From: Guyanagaster necrorhizus
Lineage: Eukaryota; Basidiomycota; Agaricomycetes; Agaricales; Physalacriaceae
NCBI RefSeq assembly: GCF_019112545.1
Contig: NW_025064898.1
Location: forward strand, 398,578-462,577
Direction of reading: 5' to 3'
Length of the DNA: 64,000 nt
The translations under genes were made by a program, and so were the position numbers. Shown here in pieces: positions 24,239-35,350 of the stretch. The stretch's first letter is position 1. The number at the start of each line of letters is the position of its first letter. The notes beneath the pieces were generated by a model that searched no databases, was not told the origin of the DNA, and saw only the letters and a list, made by a program, of their open reading frames with translations.

Positions 24239-26133
24239 TCAATCGAAGATGTCAAAATCAATACCCCAGCTTTTGCTCGGATTCACTCCTCTCTTCGGTT
24301 CGTGCGATATCGCGGCTGTCTCCAGCTTCTCAAAGAGTTCATCGGGAAGCTTCGTGACTGTCCAATTCTCAAGTTAGCCAAAGTTTCAGCCATCGTAGAT
24401 GGGACAACGAACTATGTAAATTTTCTTCCACTCTACATGGGGTTACGCTCTTCGGAAGGACGACGGTCTGGAGATATATGTGAGCGATCGCTTCTGTGTG
24501 ATGATGATGGTGGTGGTGACACATACCCCGCGCTGGACATGCCATGAATTGATGACTTGAGCGGGAGTGATGCCGAGTTCAGCGGCGATTTCCTTGACCA
24601 CAGGAACAGAGAGTGTCTCTCCGACACGTCCATCGCCTCCAAGAGGGGAATACGCTTCTAACAAGAGTCCGTACTCTTTAGACCACTGGTGTTCCGGTGA
24701 GCGTGAGACCGGGGGAAAAGTGGGTAATGCTTACGGCTAGCAACTCGGCTTGTGGGAACCAGAAATTGATCTCGACCTGGTTAACCGCGGGTGGATATTT
24801 CAATGGGTTAGCGGTCAAATTTTGGATCCTGGAAAGAAGAAGAAGGGACAATGAGCCGTGACGAAGATTCAAAGACAGGACAGGACAGTGAGGTTTACCT
24901 GCGGATGTTGAAACTGCAAACAGAAATGAGCACATTTAGGGACGGTCAGAATCGCGATTCTGAAAAACAATTCTGGAGTCGACTATGGGTCGATGCTGCA
25001 GAATCGCACCAGAATCGAGCTGGGAGAATCACCATTATAATTTATGGTGTGCCTTCCCGGAGATGCTGCCTTTTGAATTGTCCAAAATGACGTCCATAAT
25101 CCCTCATCTCCAGAATTGTCCCCAGAATAATCGTTCGATTCTGGTGATTCTGACCGCCCCAATTGAAGAACCAAAAATACGCATGTAAAAACGCACTTGC
25201 TGACACCGATATTCCTGATTTTACCCTTATCAACTAGTTCTTCAAGCTTCTTCCAAGTAGGATACGGATCGTCGGTGAGCGCTTGATTATATACAGACCC
25301 ATCTCTGTTAAGCGCAAGAGGCCTAAAAGCAGGATTCTTTGAACAAAGCATATTTTAACGAATGTGAGGGTTTACAGACCAATGAATAAGATAGAGGTCC
25401 AAGTAATCCGTCCCGAGTCGAGACAATGACGCATCGAGAGCACTTTCGACATCTTCGGGGTCATGGAAAGAGTTCCACAGCTTAAAAAAAAAAACAAGCC
25501 AAATGAAAACGCGTGCGCCATGGAAATAATTTTTTAGTTTAATGACCTTGGAAGTCAACCAGATATCTTCACGAGGAATATTTGTTCGTTTCAGCGCGGC
25601 GCCCACCTCCGCTTCGTTCTGAGACACAGTGAGAATACAGCAGTCTGAGTATAAAGCCAGCCCCACACTCACCCCGTAGATCCAAGCACCGTCGAGATGC
25701 TGGTATCCAGATTCCACCGCGGCCTTAAGCATGAAGCTTAAGGGGATATTATTCATCTTCCATTTCCTGTAGAACATTTACCTGTACAGCATTTCCGACT
25801 TGGTTCTTTCCCGCTTTCCACAGACCTAGGTGAACGCGGTGAATCTCCTCGTACTCGGAAACTAATGTGGAACCCACCAAGAGCGACCGAAGGAATCTTG
25901 TCTCCAGAGGGCAAAGTGTAGTGCGTAGGCAAGCCTCCCGTGGTAGATAAGCTATAACTAGCACACTTTCTGGTACCCAAAAACGAGTGTGTAAATCCAG
26001 CACGATGCAGACCGACACCCAAGACGAAGATCACTAGGAAGATCACGCAGACTCCCTTCGTTTTTCGGTGGCATGGTTTGGTTCTCGACCCATTGTGGGT
26101 GGGCAATTGCTTGTAGGTCACCTTGGAAAGCAT
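24239..26133 (-). CDS. Aldo/keto reductase with N-terminal membrane anchor
   Basis: Minus-strand gene with about nine introns. It begins at ATG 26133 with a basic head, a hydrophobic helix (VCVIFLVIFVLGVGL) and a linker. The AKR barrel follows, starting TLPSGDKIPSVALGLWKAG. The four catalytic residues are present: Asp and Tyr in HLDGAWIYGNEAEVG, Lys in IWLTSK, His in DLYLIHWP. Later blocks are KGKIRNIGVSN, AVNQVEINFWFPQAELLA, LEAYSPLGG, TVVLPKSV and the C-terminal VNPSKSWGIDFDIFD. It should reduce aldehydes or ketones with NADPH; the substrate is unknown. The anchor suggests the ER or another membrane. Intron 24914-25196 (283 bp) is about five times longer than the others because it holds a MITE-like element. 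Stop at 24239-24241. Confidence 0.85.
24938..25160. mobile_element. MITE-like inverted-repeat element inside an intron
   Basis: The left end GGGACGGTCAGAATC is matched in inverted orientation at the right end (GGGGCGGTCAGAATC read from the other strand), with one mismatch in the first 15 bases. Further similarity runs inward (ATTCTGG motifs). There is an inner palindrome AGAATCGCGATTCT and no coding capacity. Length is about 220 bp, and the element fills most of the 283-bp intron of the reductase gene. I could not identify a clear target-site duplication, so the superfamily is undetermined. Confidence 0.7.
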
Positions 26134-26268
26134 GGTTGCTGCGATAAGCTACGAGGATTGGTTTCAACTGAGTAAGCAAAAGATGGGGTGAATTCGAAAT
26201 AGCACCCGGGCCGATCGCAAGATAAGTATATACGCATTATATTAAGTATTATGAAGAACTACAGCAAA

Positions 26269-29200
26269 CTAAAATAATGCTAACATCTTCTCTAAAACAG
26301 CCTGGTCTGTCCAACGCAATATATATTCCGCTCGTTTTCCCTTCACTTCGTCCCCACATCCGAAACAATGTGGAGCCAACAAAACAGGCCCATCGGACAC
26401 CTGCTTGTATGTTAGGATATCGGTCAGGATGTCTTTACTTCCCTGCGCAATGAGAAGCCCAAATAGCTTCTTCGCCGACGCGTCCTCTCCGGGTGACACC
26501 ACCAAGTCCGACCAGATATTACACGCGACGTGATGAACCGCGATGAAGCGGACAAATCCGTCCATCGAAGGGCCTATCGTCACAAGTGCACGAACATAAG
26601 CACCTATCATCTCAGAACTGTGCTCAACGGGATAGAGATACTCTCGAATATCCTGGGAAATGACTTCATTGAGAAGTACATGAATGCTCTTGATGAGATG
26701 CCCATAATCCAGCCAGAGATGTTTCCGATAATCCACAGCGTAATTCATCGACGTTGGAGGTAGAAGAAGTCGAGCGAATAACGGATGGGCAAAAGAAATC
26801 GAATCATACAGTGCCACAAAATCTGTGTAATACTGGTAAAAGGGTGTACCAGCCCCAAGGAATCTTGCAGCGACCGCCTCCAAATCGTCTTGTCGAGTCG
26901 ACTTGACTTTCGGTTGCATGCCCACTGTATATGGAGAAACCAACTCATTCATCAGATACCCCACAGCTGGATCACGGAATACCTCATCTAGACCCTTATT
27001 ATGATCCTGTTCGTGCTCCAGCATGAAGACTTTCATACATCCGAAAACAGCTTCCGGTACAGATAACGTGACGTCTGCTAGGCCGCAAGCAAATCTCAGC
27101 ACAGCCTCTCGTCCAAGCTGTGCCAGAAGAAGAGATGCACGCACTATCTCCGTCTCCGATGTGTCCCAGGATGAAGGGAACGCGCCTTTACGCTGGAATA
27201 CAGATAACTCGTGCCCAGAACGCAGAACATGGTCAATCGGCGTCAAAGCCCAATCTCCCTTTAACGGAAGTCCAACGGGATCCCAATCTGTTGTGATGAG
27301 CACGGAGGTCAGCAGTCTCTGAGACGTTGAGAGCAAGATGGATCTGGGCGTAGGACTTGTGGGCGCAATCTGGACATCGTCTCTCGACTGAATAACGTGA
27401 TGTAATATGGGTCTGATTGCATCCATCCCGCCCCGTTCCCAAATGATGTCCGGGATCTTGAGCTGCCGCTGCTTGGCCCAACCACCCGTAATCATCCCGA
27501 GAAGGTTGTCCATGATCGCAAGTGCATAGTCTTCATCCCCAGGAGAAAATCTAAGGATGATAGCAAAAGCTTGTGCCATCCACAGATCATCTGAACTTCC
27601 GGGAAGCTTTCTCGACAAGCGGAGATAATAGTAGAGGAGAGATGCAAGAGGCCGACACATCACTCTCGTATATGCACCGGCTAATCCACGGCGTTCAGAT
27701 TTGGAAAGGTAACTCCAGACCGGATGCGAAACCAACAGGGCGCATAGCTGCGATATCCTAGAGAAAGGGAGATGAAATGGTGGCGACTCTGATGGGCCGT
27801 TCGATGAAGGTATGCACGCCAACCATAACCGTATCACAGCTGTCAGCGTACTGGCGCACCTCCCTGCGCTCAACAAAGTCGGTAGCCACGGTGACTGAGC
27901 TTCTGTTGATTTCAGATCCTGTAGATCAGCCTTGAGGCCCTCTACGGCGGCCAAGGTGATCTGTCTGGCCAGGCCTGCCTCGCTTTCAAAACCGGATTGT
28001 AAGACAGCTAAAGCCGCTTCCCGTTCCGCTTGGCCGCCCCGAGTACTATTGATTCGGGAGCCCTCCAGCCATGCACTGATACATCTCCAGATAGCACCTT
28101 GTGTATCCATTACCTGCCTCAGCGAGCCCTTATCTCCCAGTAATCGGTCACAGGCCTTCAATGCCAACATGTCCTCGGCCCATCCCCACGCAACAACCTG
28201 ACTCCACAATATGTCATGACTTGGAGATGTTCTGTGAGGATCTGTCGCGCAAATTATCCACGTCCCTATCAATTCAGCCCATGGCTGTGCTAAATTCCCC
28301 CCTGTATTCGCCACATAGACAGCAAGACGCATCCACAGCTCTTGTGCGTCTGTCGCGGTATGAGAATACATCCCGTACCGTCCCAGACAGGTGTACAACC
28401 GGATGGTGGACACCAAGAGCTCATGGGCCAACTCGGCAGGATATTGCATGGTTCCATCAATGGAAGGTATGGTGCTTGCGACGAACTTGAGCATCGCATC
28501 CGCCGGATCACAAAGCGCTTTGGCGTTCTGTCGCGAAGCACTAACGAGAGTGATGAGGCAGTGGATAGCGGAAGGATGTGGTGCGCTAGGGGAGAGCAGG
28601 AAGACATTGACAATACTGGCAACAAGGTTGGACGTCTGGACAATCTTTTCGGCCGCAATGCTGGAATGCTTGGAAATCCGGTGAACGATAGCGAGGAGCT
28701 GGAGTTGATTAGGAGTAGGGGAGGATTCAACAGAGTTGAAATCGGGCGGAGATGAGAGTAAGGGAGCTAACTGCGAGAGCATCTCAGGAAGAGGTAGAGC
28801 ATCGATTAAGGTAGATATAGACGGAGGCGGAGTAATGGTGGTGGCGGTAGAGACATCGACTGATGTGTTGAGTTCGACCTCCCCAAAGGCAGCTTCTACG
28901 TCATTCAAGTCAACCTGTAGGTCATCAATCTCTTGAGCCTCCCAGCCAACAAGACATTGCCAGACAACTGCAATACCTCGTGCTCCAACACTTCCCTGCT
29001 CAGGTAAGACCTCCAGACCGGCAAACAAGATACGCTTGAGGAGCGTAGCAGACTTGGCAGATAGGTCATTCAGCACTAGATCATCTGTCGATGAATTTCG
29101 GCCTCTGATACAATCCCTTAACCATCGTACTACGCCATTCAAAACGCCCAGCATGGCCGCCCTCTGAGCAGCAACACTGGACCTCGTCAGAAAGAATATA

Positions 29201-30521
29201 TCATCAAGAGTATATCCAGCGTGCGATCCCTCAGCATGGTGATGCAAACCCAAATGCGTAGGAAGAGCTAAACTGATAGACGATGGAATCGGATTGCCCG
29301 AGAGATCAAACCGTAGTTTGTCAAGTGGTGAAGATTCGTCCAACTGGTCATCCGATGTGGATGGCTTCATCCACGCTAGATCGGGATTGAAGAACGGAGC
29401 AGAGGGGAAATATTTCCGACGAATATACTCTGGACTGCCTTCTTCAGGATCCTCTGCAGATGTCATGCCGGAAGTAGGATACGTTCCTAAAGAAACAATA
29501 TCCTCATCTGTTCCTGCAAGGGGTGGCGGGGGCAAAGCTAGCATGGTCTTCTTGCGAGGAGAAGGTGGTGCTGACTCATAGACATGTACGTCGGTTGGCG
29601 ACAATTCGGCAAACCTTATCTTCCGCAGAGCTCTGTTGGGCGTTGATGGACGCGTCGCACTCGCAGAGAGAGAGGGAGGAGGAAATGATGCCAACGGAGG
29701 GGAAACTATTGAAAATGATGCAAATCAGATGTCGGGGTCAAAGAAAAGATTAGTGCAAGTGGTATACCTGAACGACTGACAGGCTTTTCAGATGTTATTG
29801 GAACTGAGAACGCGGTCAGTAAAACATGGGCAACTAGATAAGAAGCATACCTTCAGGAAAACCTTTTTCTAAATTTCGCCTTGAGTTGGTAAACAGGTCT
29901 GTACATGTTGTTAAATGGTGTCGAATTTTGCAAAGATGCAATTGATTACCTGACTCCTGCAATTCGCCATTGCCACCGGCTAAATTCCAGTAAGAAACTG
30001 TAGCAATGTGATATTGCAGACCTCTTACCGGTAACGGATTCGCCTTCAGGCTGTTTACGCTTCATTTCTTCAGAGTCTCTCTCCGCCTGTCTTTCGCGTG
30101 CCTCCCTCGCTCTCCGCAAAATGTCACCGATGTCTGCCCCAAATCTTTCATATATCTCGTTCCGCTCGCGCTCTCTTTCCTCTGCGTTCATGCTCTGCAC
30201 CTGCAGTTCATTCTGTCGGCTGATTTCTGCCCGCCAATCAGCCACAGATTCTTCTTGACGTCCATGGGTCACCAAATCTTTAGGTGTAAACGGTTGAACT
30301 CTGGGAATTGGAACAACTGGAGGGACACCACGTAGTCTAGTATTCCCCGTCTTGCGTTCTTCATCTCGTTGCCGTGCAAAAGCACTTTTCGAGCGATGTT
30401 GTGCGGCTGGAAACCCTGTCTTTCCCGATGATGGCAGCTGGGGTGGCCTACGTAGAGCAAAAGAAGGTTTCCGTTCAAACACCGAGCCAACAAGTGATGT
30501 TCCGTTCGTGTGTTCGTGCAT
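26269..30521 (-). CDS. RPAP1: RNA polymerase II-associated protein 1 homologue
   Basis: A short N-terminal exon set (30521 to about 29710) is followed by one 3.4-kb terminal exon (to stop at 26269-26271), about 1,360 residues in all and close to animal RPAP1. The N-terminal domain is visible as SLVGSVFERKPS, then ADWRAEISRQNELQVQSM and NEIYERFGADIGDILRRARE. The RPAP1 C-terminal domain begins KLRFDLSGNPIPSS and continues GYTLDDIFFLTRSSVAAQRA. The rest is helical ARM-type repeat sequence. RPAP1 helps assemble and import RNA polymerase II and links it to chaperones (family knowledge). Introns 1-4 are short; the microexons near 29790-29960 were joined by frame and are less certain. The frame is intact throughout the long exon. 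Confidence 0.9.
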
Positions 30522-30685
30522 GGCTGAGGTTCATGGGCAACATACAGCGCGGCTCTGCAGTGAATGATGTGGTAAATGACAGGACCCCTAATGGAGGAAA
30601 AGAAGGTTCCAGGGTGATTACCTAATACGGAACCCACCGGCCGGCTCACTCAGCCTCGTTCACACTGCTTTACTGTTACGATGGA

Positions 30686-31008
30686 GAAAAGACCTGTTTA
30701 AAAGCTGCATCTGCTTTTAGAAAGGTTTTTAATGCCATTAACCCGGCTTGTAAACACGTAGCGAAGCACAGGACATGTTTCGACGTGTTTTTCTTTAGGA
30801 TAAGTATTTTCTGGGTTGCACAACGGACGTTCGGAAAAACCTTAAGATACGTCTAGAAAGTGGTATTTCATTCCGTATTTGGACCCAAAAAATACCCTCA
30901 AAAACACGTCGAAATGTGTCCTCTATTTGGCTGGGTATTTACAAGCCGGGAAGTTTTCGGCATCAAAAACCTTTCTAAAACAGGTGCAGCTTTTAAACAG
31001 GCCTTTTC
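30686..31008. mobile_element. MITE-like element with long terminal inverted repeats
   Basis: A 323-bp non-coding element. The left arm begins GAAAAGACCTGTTTAAAAGC and is matched by the inverted right arm over roughly 120 bp, including TTTTAGAAAGGTTTTT, CCCGGCTTGTAAA and TTTCGACGTGTTTTT, with scattered substitutions and small indels. The centre is a short spacer. It has no open frame of note. It sits between the divergent starts of RPAP1 (30521, minus) and the next gene (31343, plus). A target-site duplication is not obvious. Confidence 0.75.
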
Positions 31009-31342
31009 ATAATTACCCGCTATCCCCTCGAGGAACAACGTCGACTAATGAGACAAACTTCCTTCCTTCCCAGAAGTGACTCATAAATCAGTTTCTGCTG
31101 CAGAATAAAATCCGGAAGGTCGATTCGGGGAATTAGTTCTCTCTGCATCTCTCACCTGGAGGCTCTGTCTTCTGACTAACTTTTTCTGACTCAAAAAGTT
31201 CACTGCCTTCTTGGTTGAGTGTAACGAACATATTTTTATTATCTGGGCGTCTACCCAAACTCTAACTTGCCTCGCATGTGACTCATCGTTTACTTAAAAG
31301 TCGCTTTCCCTTCATCAAACCAGCTTACCGCCTTGTTCTACG

Positions 31343-32761
31343 ATGTATCATCGAGCCAGAGGACACTCTTCCCCCGCGCTCTCATCCAGACATAGCGCTG
31401 CCAGGCATATGTCTTCAAATCCGCCTGACAGTGCTCCTTCTGCGCCTCTTCCCCCAGATAAGGACATTTTCGAAGGTTTAGACACCAAATGTATCGATAT
31501 GTTGACCATCCCCACTCTCAACATATCCGATACCGTGGTCGGTATTAAAGACGTCGAGTACATTGGCTCCTACAACTGGATCAAGAATTCTGAATCTGAA
31601 TCAGACCCGTCGCCGGCAATAGTTGTACCTGGTGAGATCAGCACAACGCATGGAGATAGTATCGCTCACGATCTCAATTATAGGCTCACCACCAGAGTGG
31701 CAGAACAAGGCTGTCCCTTACAGAATCCCCGCTGACAGAGGTTTCTTCTTTTCTGACCAAAATGGCTTTCAGATGCCTTCTGCTATCCTTCTTCCGCTCA
31801 TGGTTGCTGTCGAGACCGTAGCGGAAGATAAGAAGGAATTGCCTTTCGATTGGTCTTCCGCCGATTTTGTTACTGATCGCAACTGCCTTCGCAAACTCCT
31901 TAGATGGATCGGGGGAGGAAATAATGAGAGGAGCATGAAAGAATTCAGGATCGATATGCAGCTCGCCGGGAAGAAGACTGTATTATTGAATAGATGGGAT
32001 AAGAGGTATAAGGAACAAGCTTCCGGATACTCGTACGGATATGGCTTCGAAGACCATACTACCAGCCCTGCGATTGGATGTGAATCTAGTAGTGGCCATC
32101 ACCGCATTATTACTTATGTATGGTCCACATAGTCCCCTCTCACATATGCTAACCGGATTTTCAGGACCTTGGGGGCTTCAAAATGGTGGTCCGGTTCGAA
32201 GTTGACGCCTGCATATCCGTAAAACCAGGCGCGCGCGCCCCTGTCACGTCAAGTTCGAGTTCGTCAGCGACCGTTGACGAACTCTCGAACTTGCTTTCGG
32301 CAGTTAACATAGGACCACCCACGACTTCCATTATACCAGTCACCCCGTCGCGATCACTGACAGTCAAATCGGGTGGTTCCTACGTTCCTCAAAACGCTAT
32401 AGTTGAACTCACTACTGTCTCGGAACGCAGACGCCCTCAATTTGACTGGTACGAGCAGTATCCCCAGCTCTTCCTTTCACAGACGTCTCTTCACTTCCTT
32501 GGCATTCACGATCGGGGATATTTTCATGCTGTTGAAAAGAATGAGCTCAATGCTCTGAGTCAGCAAGCGAGGATTGTGCAGCCCAGTTTGAAGAAGTTAG
32601 TGAAGGTCTTGAAGATCATTCAAGAGCTTGTCGTGAAGAATGGAATGACGAGCAGGTTGACACTGATTCGGGATGGAGAAAGGCTGAAAGTCTATGAAAG
32701 GCGGAGCGAAGAAAGCTGCCTTCCGAAGAGATACCTAGTGAAGTTTGAGGCTAAGAAGTGA
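31343..32761 (+). CDS. Conserved fungal protein of unknown function ('GSYNW / VPGSPP' family)
   Basis: Exons 31343-31631, 31684-32117 and 32165-32761 give 439 residues. Conserved-looking blocks are VEYIGSYNWI, AIVVPGSPPEW, GFFFSDQNGFQMPSAILLPL, DFVTDRNCLRKLLRWIGG, SSGHHRIITYDLGGFKMVV and a C-terminal QLFLSQTSLHFLGIHDRGYF with a basic helical tail. I recognise this architecture from many fungal genomes. There it is sometimes labelled geranylgeranyl pyrophosphate synthetase, but no prenyltransferase DDxxD motifs are present, so I do not transfer that name. The splice between 'VPG' and 'SPP' is well supported. A second Met at about codon 23 is an alternative start. Confidence 0.75.
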
Positions 32762-33176
32762 GAATATGCAGCTGGTATATCTGTTCTGTACTATTAGGAA
32801 TCTACGACTCGATGGCGATCATTAAATAAACATGTATTGATGTGCAATACTGTGCCAAAAACTTCACCGAGTCACAAGAAAATGGTCGAATTTCAGCGAC
32901 CAGTTGCCCCGGGTATTCCAGATGCCGAACCTGGATATTGCCCCTGATCTATATCTTCAATCCCGAGCTCTTCTTAAATAAATATTTGAGCCCCTGGCCA
33001 CAACAATATGCGGCTGGGACTAGCGCAGCTCCGTATTTCAGAGAGTAACCTCTCCCAGCAAGAACTGTATATATTTGACTTCTTCTGAGGTCTCTGGCCG
33101 AGACGCGAGTCCAGGCAAGGGCTGTGCATCATGATAACAGAGACTGCGATGGCTGTCAGCTTCCCTGCTTACCACC
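32762..33176. other. Intergenic spacer
   Basis: 415 bp between two plus-strand genes. It contains AATAAA-like sequence shortly after the upstream stop (about 32823-32830) and nothing else recognised. Confidence 0.4.
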
Positions 33177-33993
33177 ATGTTGCCTCTGAAAGCCGCGTAC
33201 GTGAGCTTCCAAGCTATTCCCCTCCAAATAGATTGACCTGCTGCCCGATAGCGCACTTGTATTAGCTGCCAGCGTAACCGTCGAAGGACTCCAGCTCCTG
33301 AAACCGGGCCCTGGCGGATGCCATGAATCCAAGGCTGTTCTCAAGGCTGGGAGGCCAGCGAATGTCTCCTGGATTGTAGAAGCAGGCGATCCGGAGTTGA
33401 TTACTTTCCAGCTTCAAAACGACTTGACGCTCGATTCTTGGCAGGTGGCGACTAGCGTCGAGACCACGCTTGGATCTGTGCAGTGGACGATGGACGATGA
33501 TGTTGCGCAGAGGTGCGCAAGGCCCGAACACATCGCCCTGCCTGGTAACTGATGTGATTGAGTTTATAGTGATGTCTATTACCTGCAGGCGACGCATGTC
33601 AAGTGAGTGTCGTTGTATCGTTGGCGGTGTCGACGTTTATGGGTATCCCCTAGCGACGTCCAAGATGTTATTGCTACTAGCCCGCTGTTTAAAGTTCATG
33701 GAGAGCCACCTTCTGTAACGTACGTGTGGCCGCATAGCGCTCGAACTCACTTCCAAATTGACACCATGTGCAGCTGGGCTCTGGATGGCGTTGTTAGCAG
33801 CTCTACTCCTTCCCGTTCCAAAGGTGGATGTAAATGGCCAGTTTCTAAGAAGCATCTTATTGGAGGAGTCAGTGTCGTGTTGTTCTGCGGGCTCGCATTC
33901 TTTCATATTCGACGATTCCGTCTTCGTCGCCAGGCTAGGGAGCAGTATGTCGCGTTACCCGTCACTGTTGACTCGGGAAAGCCAGGATATTGA
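33177..33993 (+). CDS. Kre9/Knh1-like secretory membrane protein
   Basis: Five exons (33177-33196, 33252-33512, 33570-33602, 33654-33719, 33774-33993) sum to 600 bases and 199 residues. A short signal peptide (MLPLKAAALVLAAS) is assembled across intron 1. A single beta-sandwich of the Kre9/Knh1-like type follows: AVLKAGRPANVSWIVEAG, ITFQLQNDL, GSVQWTMDDDV, YYLQATHVNDV, SPLFKVHGE. A short Ser/Lys linker, a C-terminal membrane helix (GGVSVVLFCGLAFFHI) and an Arg-rich cytosolic tail complete the protein. In yeast, Kre9 and Knh1 are needed for beta-1,6-glucan in the cell wall; this single-domain, membrane-anchored form has no established role that I know. All splice joins keep frame. Confidence 0.75.
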
Positions 33994-34098
33994 ATGATGC
34001 GGGAATCTTGATTATTAATAACTGTAGAATACAACTTGTCATCTTTTTGAAATCTATTGGATACATCCTAGTACCTGTTATTTAAGTACATTAGTACA

Positions 34099-35047
34099 TC
34101 ACATGAAATCTTCTTCCAACTCTCGTCCGGTCTTTCTTGGCTCTGTTGAATCTTCGTCTTCTGGTACGTTGAAAAGGGAGTCATAAGATCGAGCGGCCTT
34201 TTCTGCTTCTCGAGCACGGGCCAGCTCCTGATCTGCCTTCTTCTGTGGTAATCTTGTTCAGATTAGTAGAATCGAAAGAAGGGGAATGTGTTACCTTTTC
34301 GGCGGCTGCGGCCCTACGTTGTGCAGTCTCCTGCTTTATTCTATCAACTCTTTCCTGTTCGTGGTTGACTTCCTTCTCAATTTTTGTTTTATTGAGTCTG
34401 TTGACTATTGGATTTTCGCGTTTAGCGATGTGGACTGTGCAATCAAGTGTGAGATCAAAAGATATACGCGAAGGGGTCAACAAGCTACCTCGCTTGACCC
34501 GTTTGTCGTTGTGAAAGGACACTTGACCAACAGCCATGTCTCCCGTTTTCTATCGTCCTTCATCTACAAGGAAGTTCGATGGTTAGGCGAGAGCTGAATG
34601 AACGCACCTTAAGATTATCCGCGGGAGTGTAGATGATAGTTAGGTTGTCCTTCTTATTCCCTGTAAAGGTGTCGGTATAATTTGCGCGAAGAATACATGG
34701 ACGAACCTTCGATAGAATTAGCCTTGACTAATTGGCTGCAGTCCGCGAGTAATCCTTCAGGTATTGATTCCCATTGCATTGATTCAGGCATCCGAAGATA
34801 CACATGAGCTGAGGACAGCTTGTCGACGTGGAACCACACATCCTGTGGCCAGGCATACTTTATCAGTTCTTCATCTGTGGAGGATATCTGTGTCAAGTCT
34901 GAACGACAAAGATTTATTACTCACTTTCTACTTTATCCTTGCCCATATAGATAGTCACTGGAGGATGCGTAACTAAAATATACTATTAAACTTGGAGAGA
35001 CTCAGAAGAAAGGATCAATTACCTGAAGATGTGAAAAACAAGACCAT
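34099..35047 (-). CDS. CCDC25 / Jlp2 homologue (NFACT-R domain)
   Basis: Minus-strand gene of about 215 residues with several short introns. It starts at 35047 (MVLFFTSS). Domain blocks are PPVTIYMGKDK, ELIKYAWPQDVWFHVDKLSS, AHVYLRMPES, CSQLVKANSIEGNKKDNLTI and VGQVSFHNDKR. A charged coiled-coil follows (NKTKIEKEVNHEQERVDRIK) with an acidic tail ending GRELEEDFM. This is the length and order of human CCDC25 and yeast Jlp2, whose NFACT-R-like domain is related to that of ribosome quality-control factor Rqc2. Human CCDC25 has been described as a DNA sensor; the fungal role is unclear. The join after DKRVKR uses a GTAGCT donor. The gene converges with the Kre9-like gene (105 bp apart) and diverges from RBM25. 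Confidence 0.85.
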
Positions 35048-35350
35048 TCTGTCGATGGTGCAGGAGAAGGCAGCTAATTCCTTTTTTAGGATATTTGAGT
35101 TTTTATGTCAGTTTGTTTATTTCAGTTATTATTTATCTTCTCCGCTCTCGACCGTCACATCTTCTTCAATCAGGGTTCGGCAGACATATTTCTCGGCGTA
35201 TGTGAGTGGAAAATCTTGTATATTCTGCATATATTCACCGTTTGCAGTACTCTACTTCTTTGTTGAAGTCGGAACCCATCAAGGTCTGGTCTTCCTTCCC
35301 TTTGGTTCGTCACAGAAGTTGAATCGGCTGTCGAGACAGTCTACGCTAAA
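35048..35350. promoter_or_regulatory. Divergent promoter region CCDC25 / RBM25
   Basis: 303 bp separate the two start codons. The sequence is T-rich on the plus strand (35060-35300), typical of fungal core promoters. No specific factor site is claimed. Confidence 0.5.

Noticed and set aside
31343..32761. Naming the 439-residue conserved protein geranylgeranyl pyrophosphate synthase
   Set aside because: That label circulates for look-alike fungal proteins, but the aspartate-rich prenyltransferase motifs are absent here.
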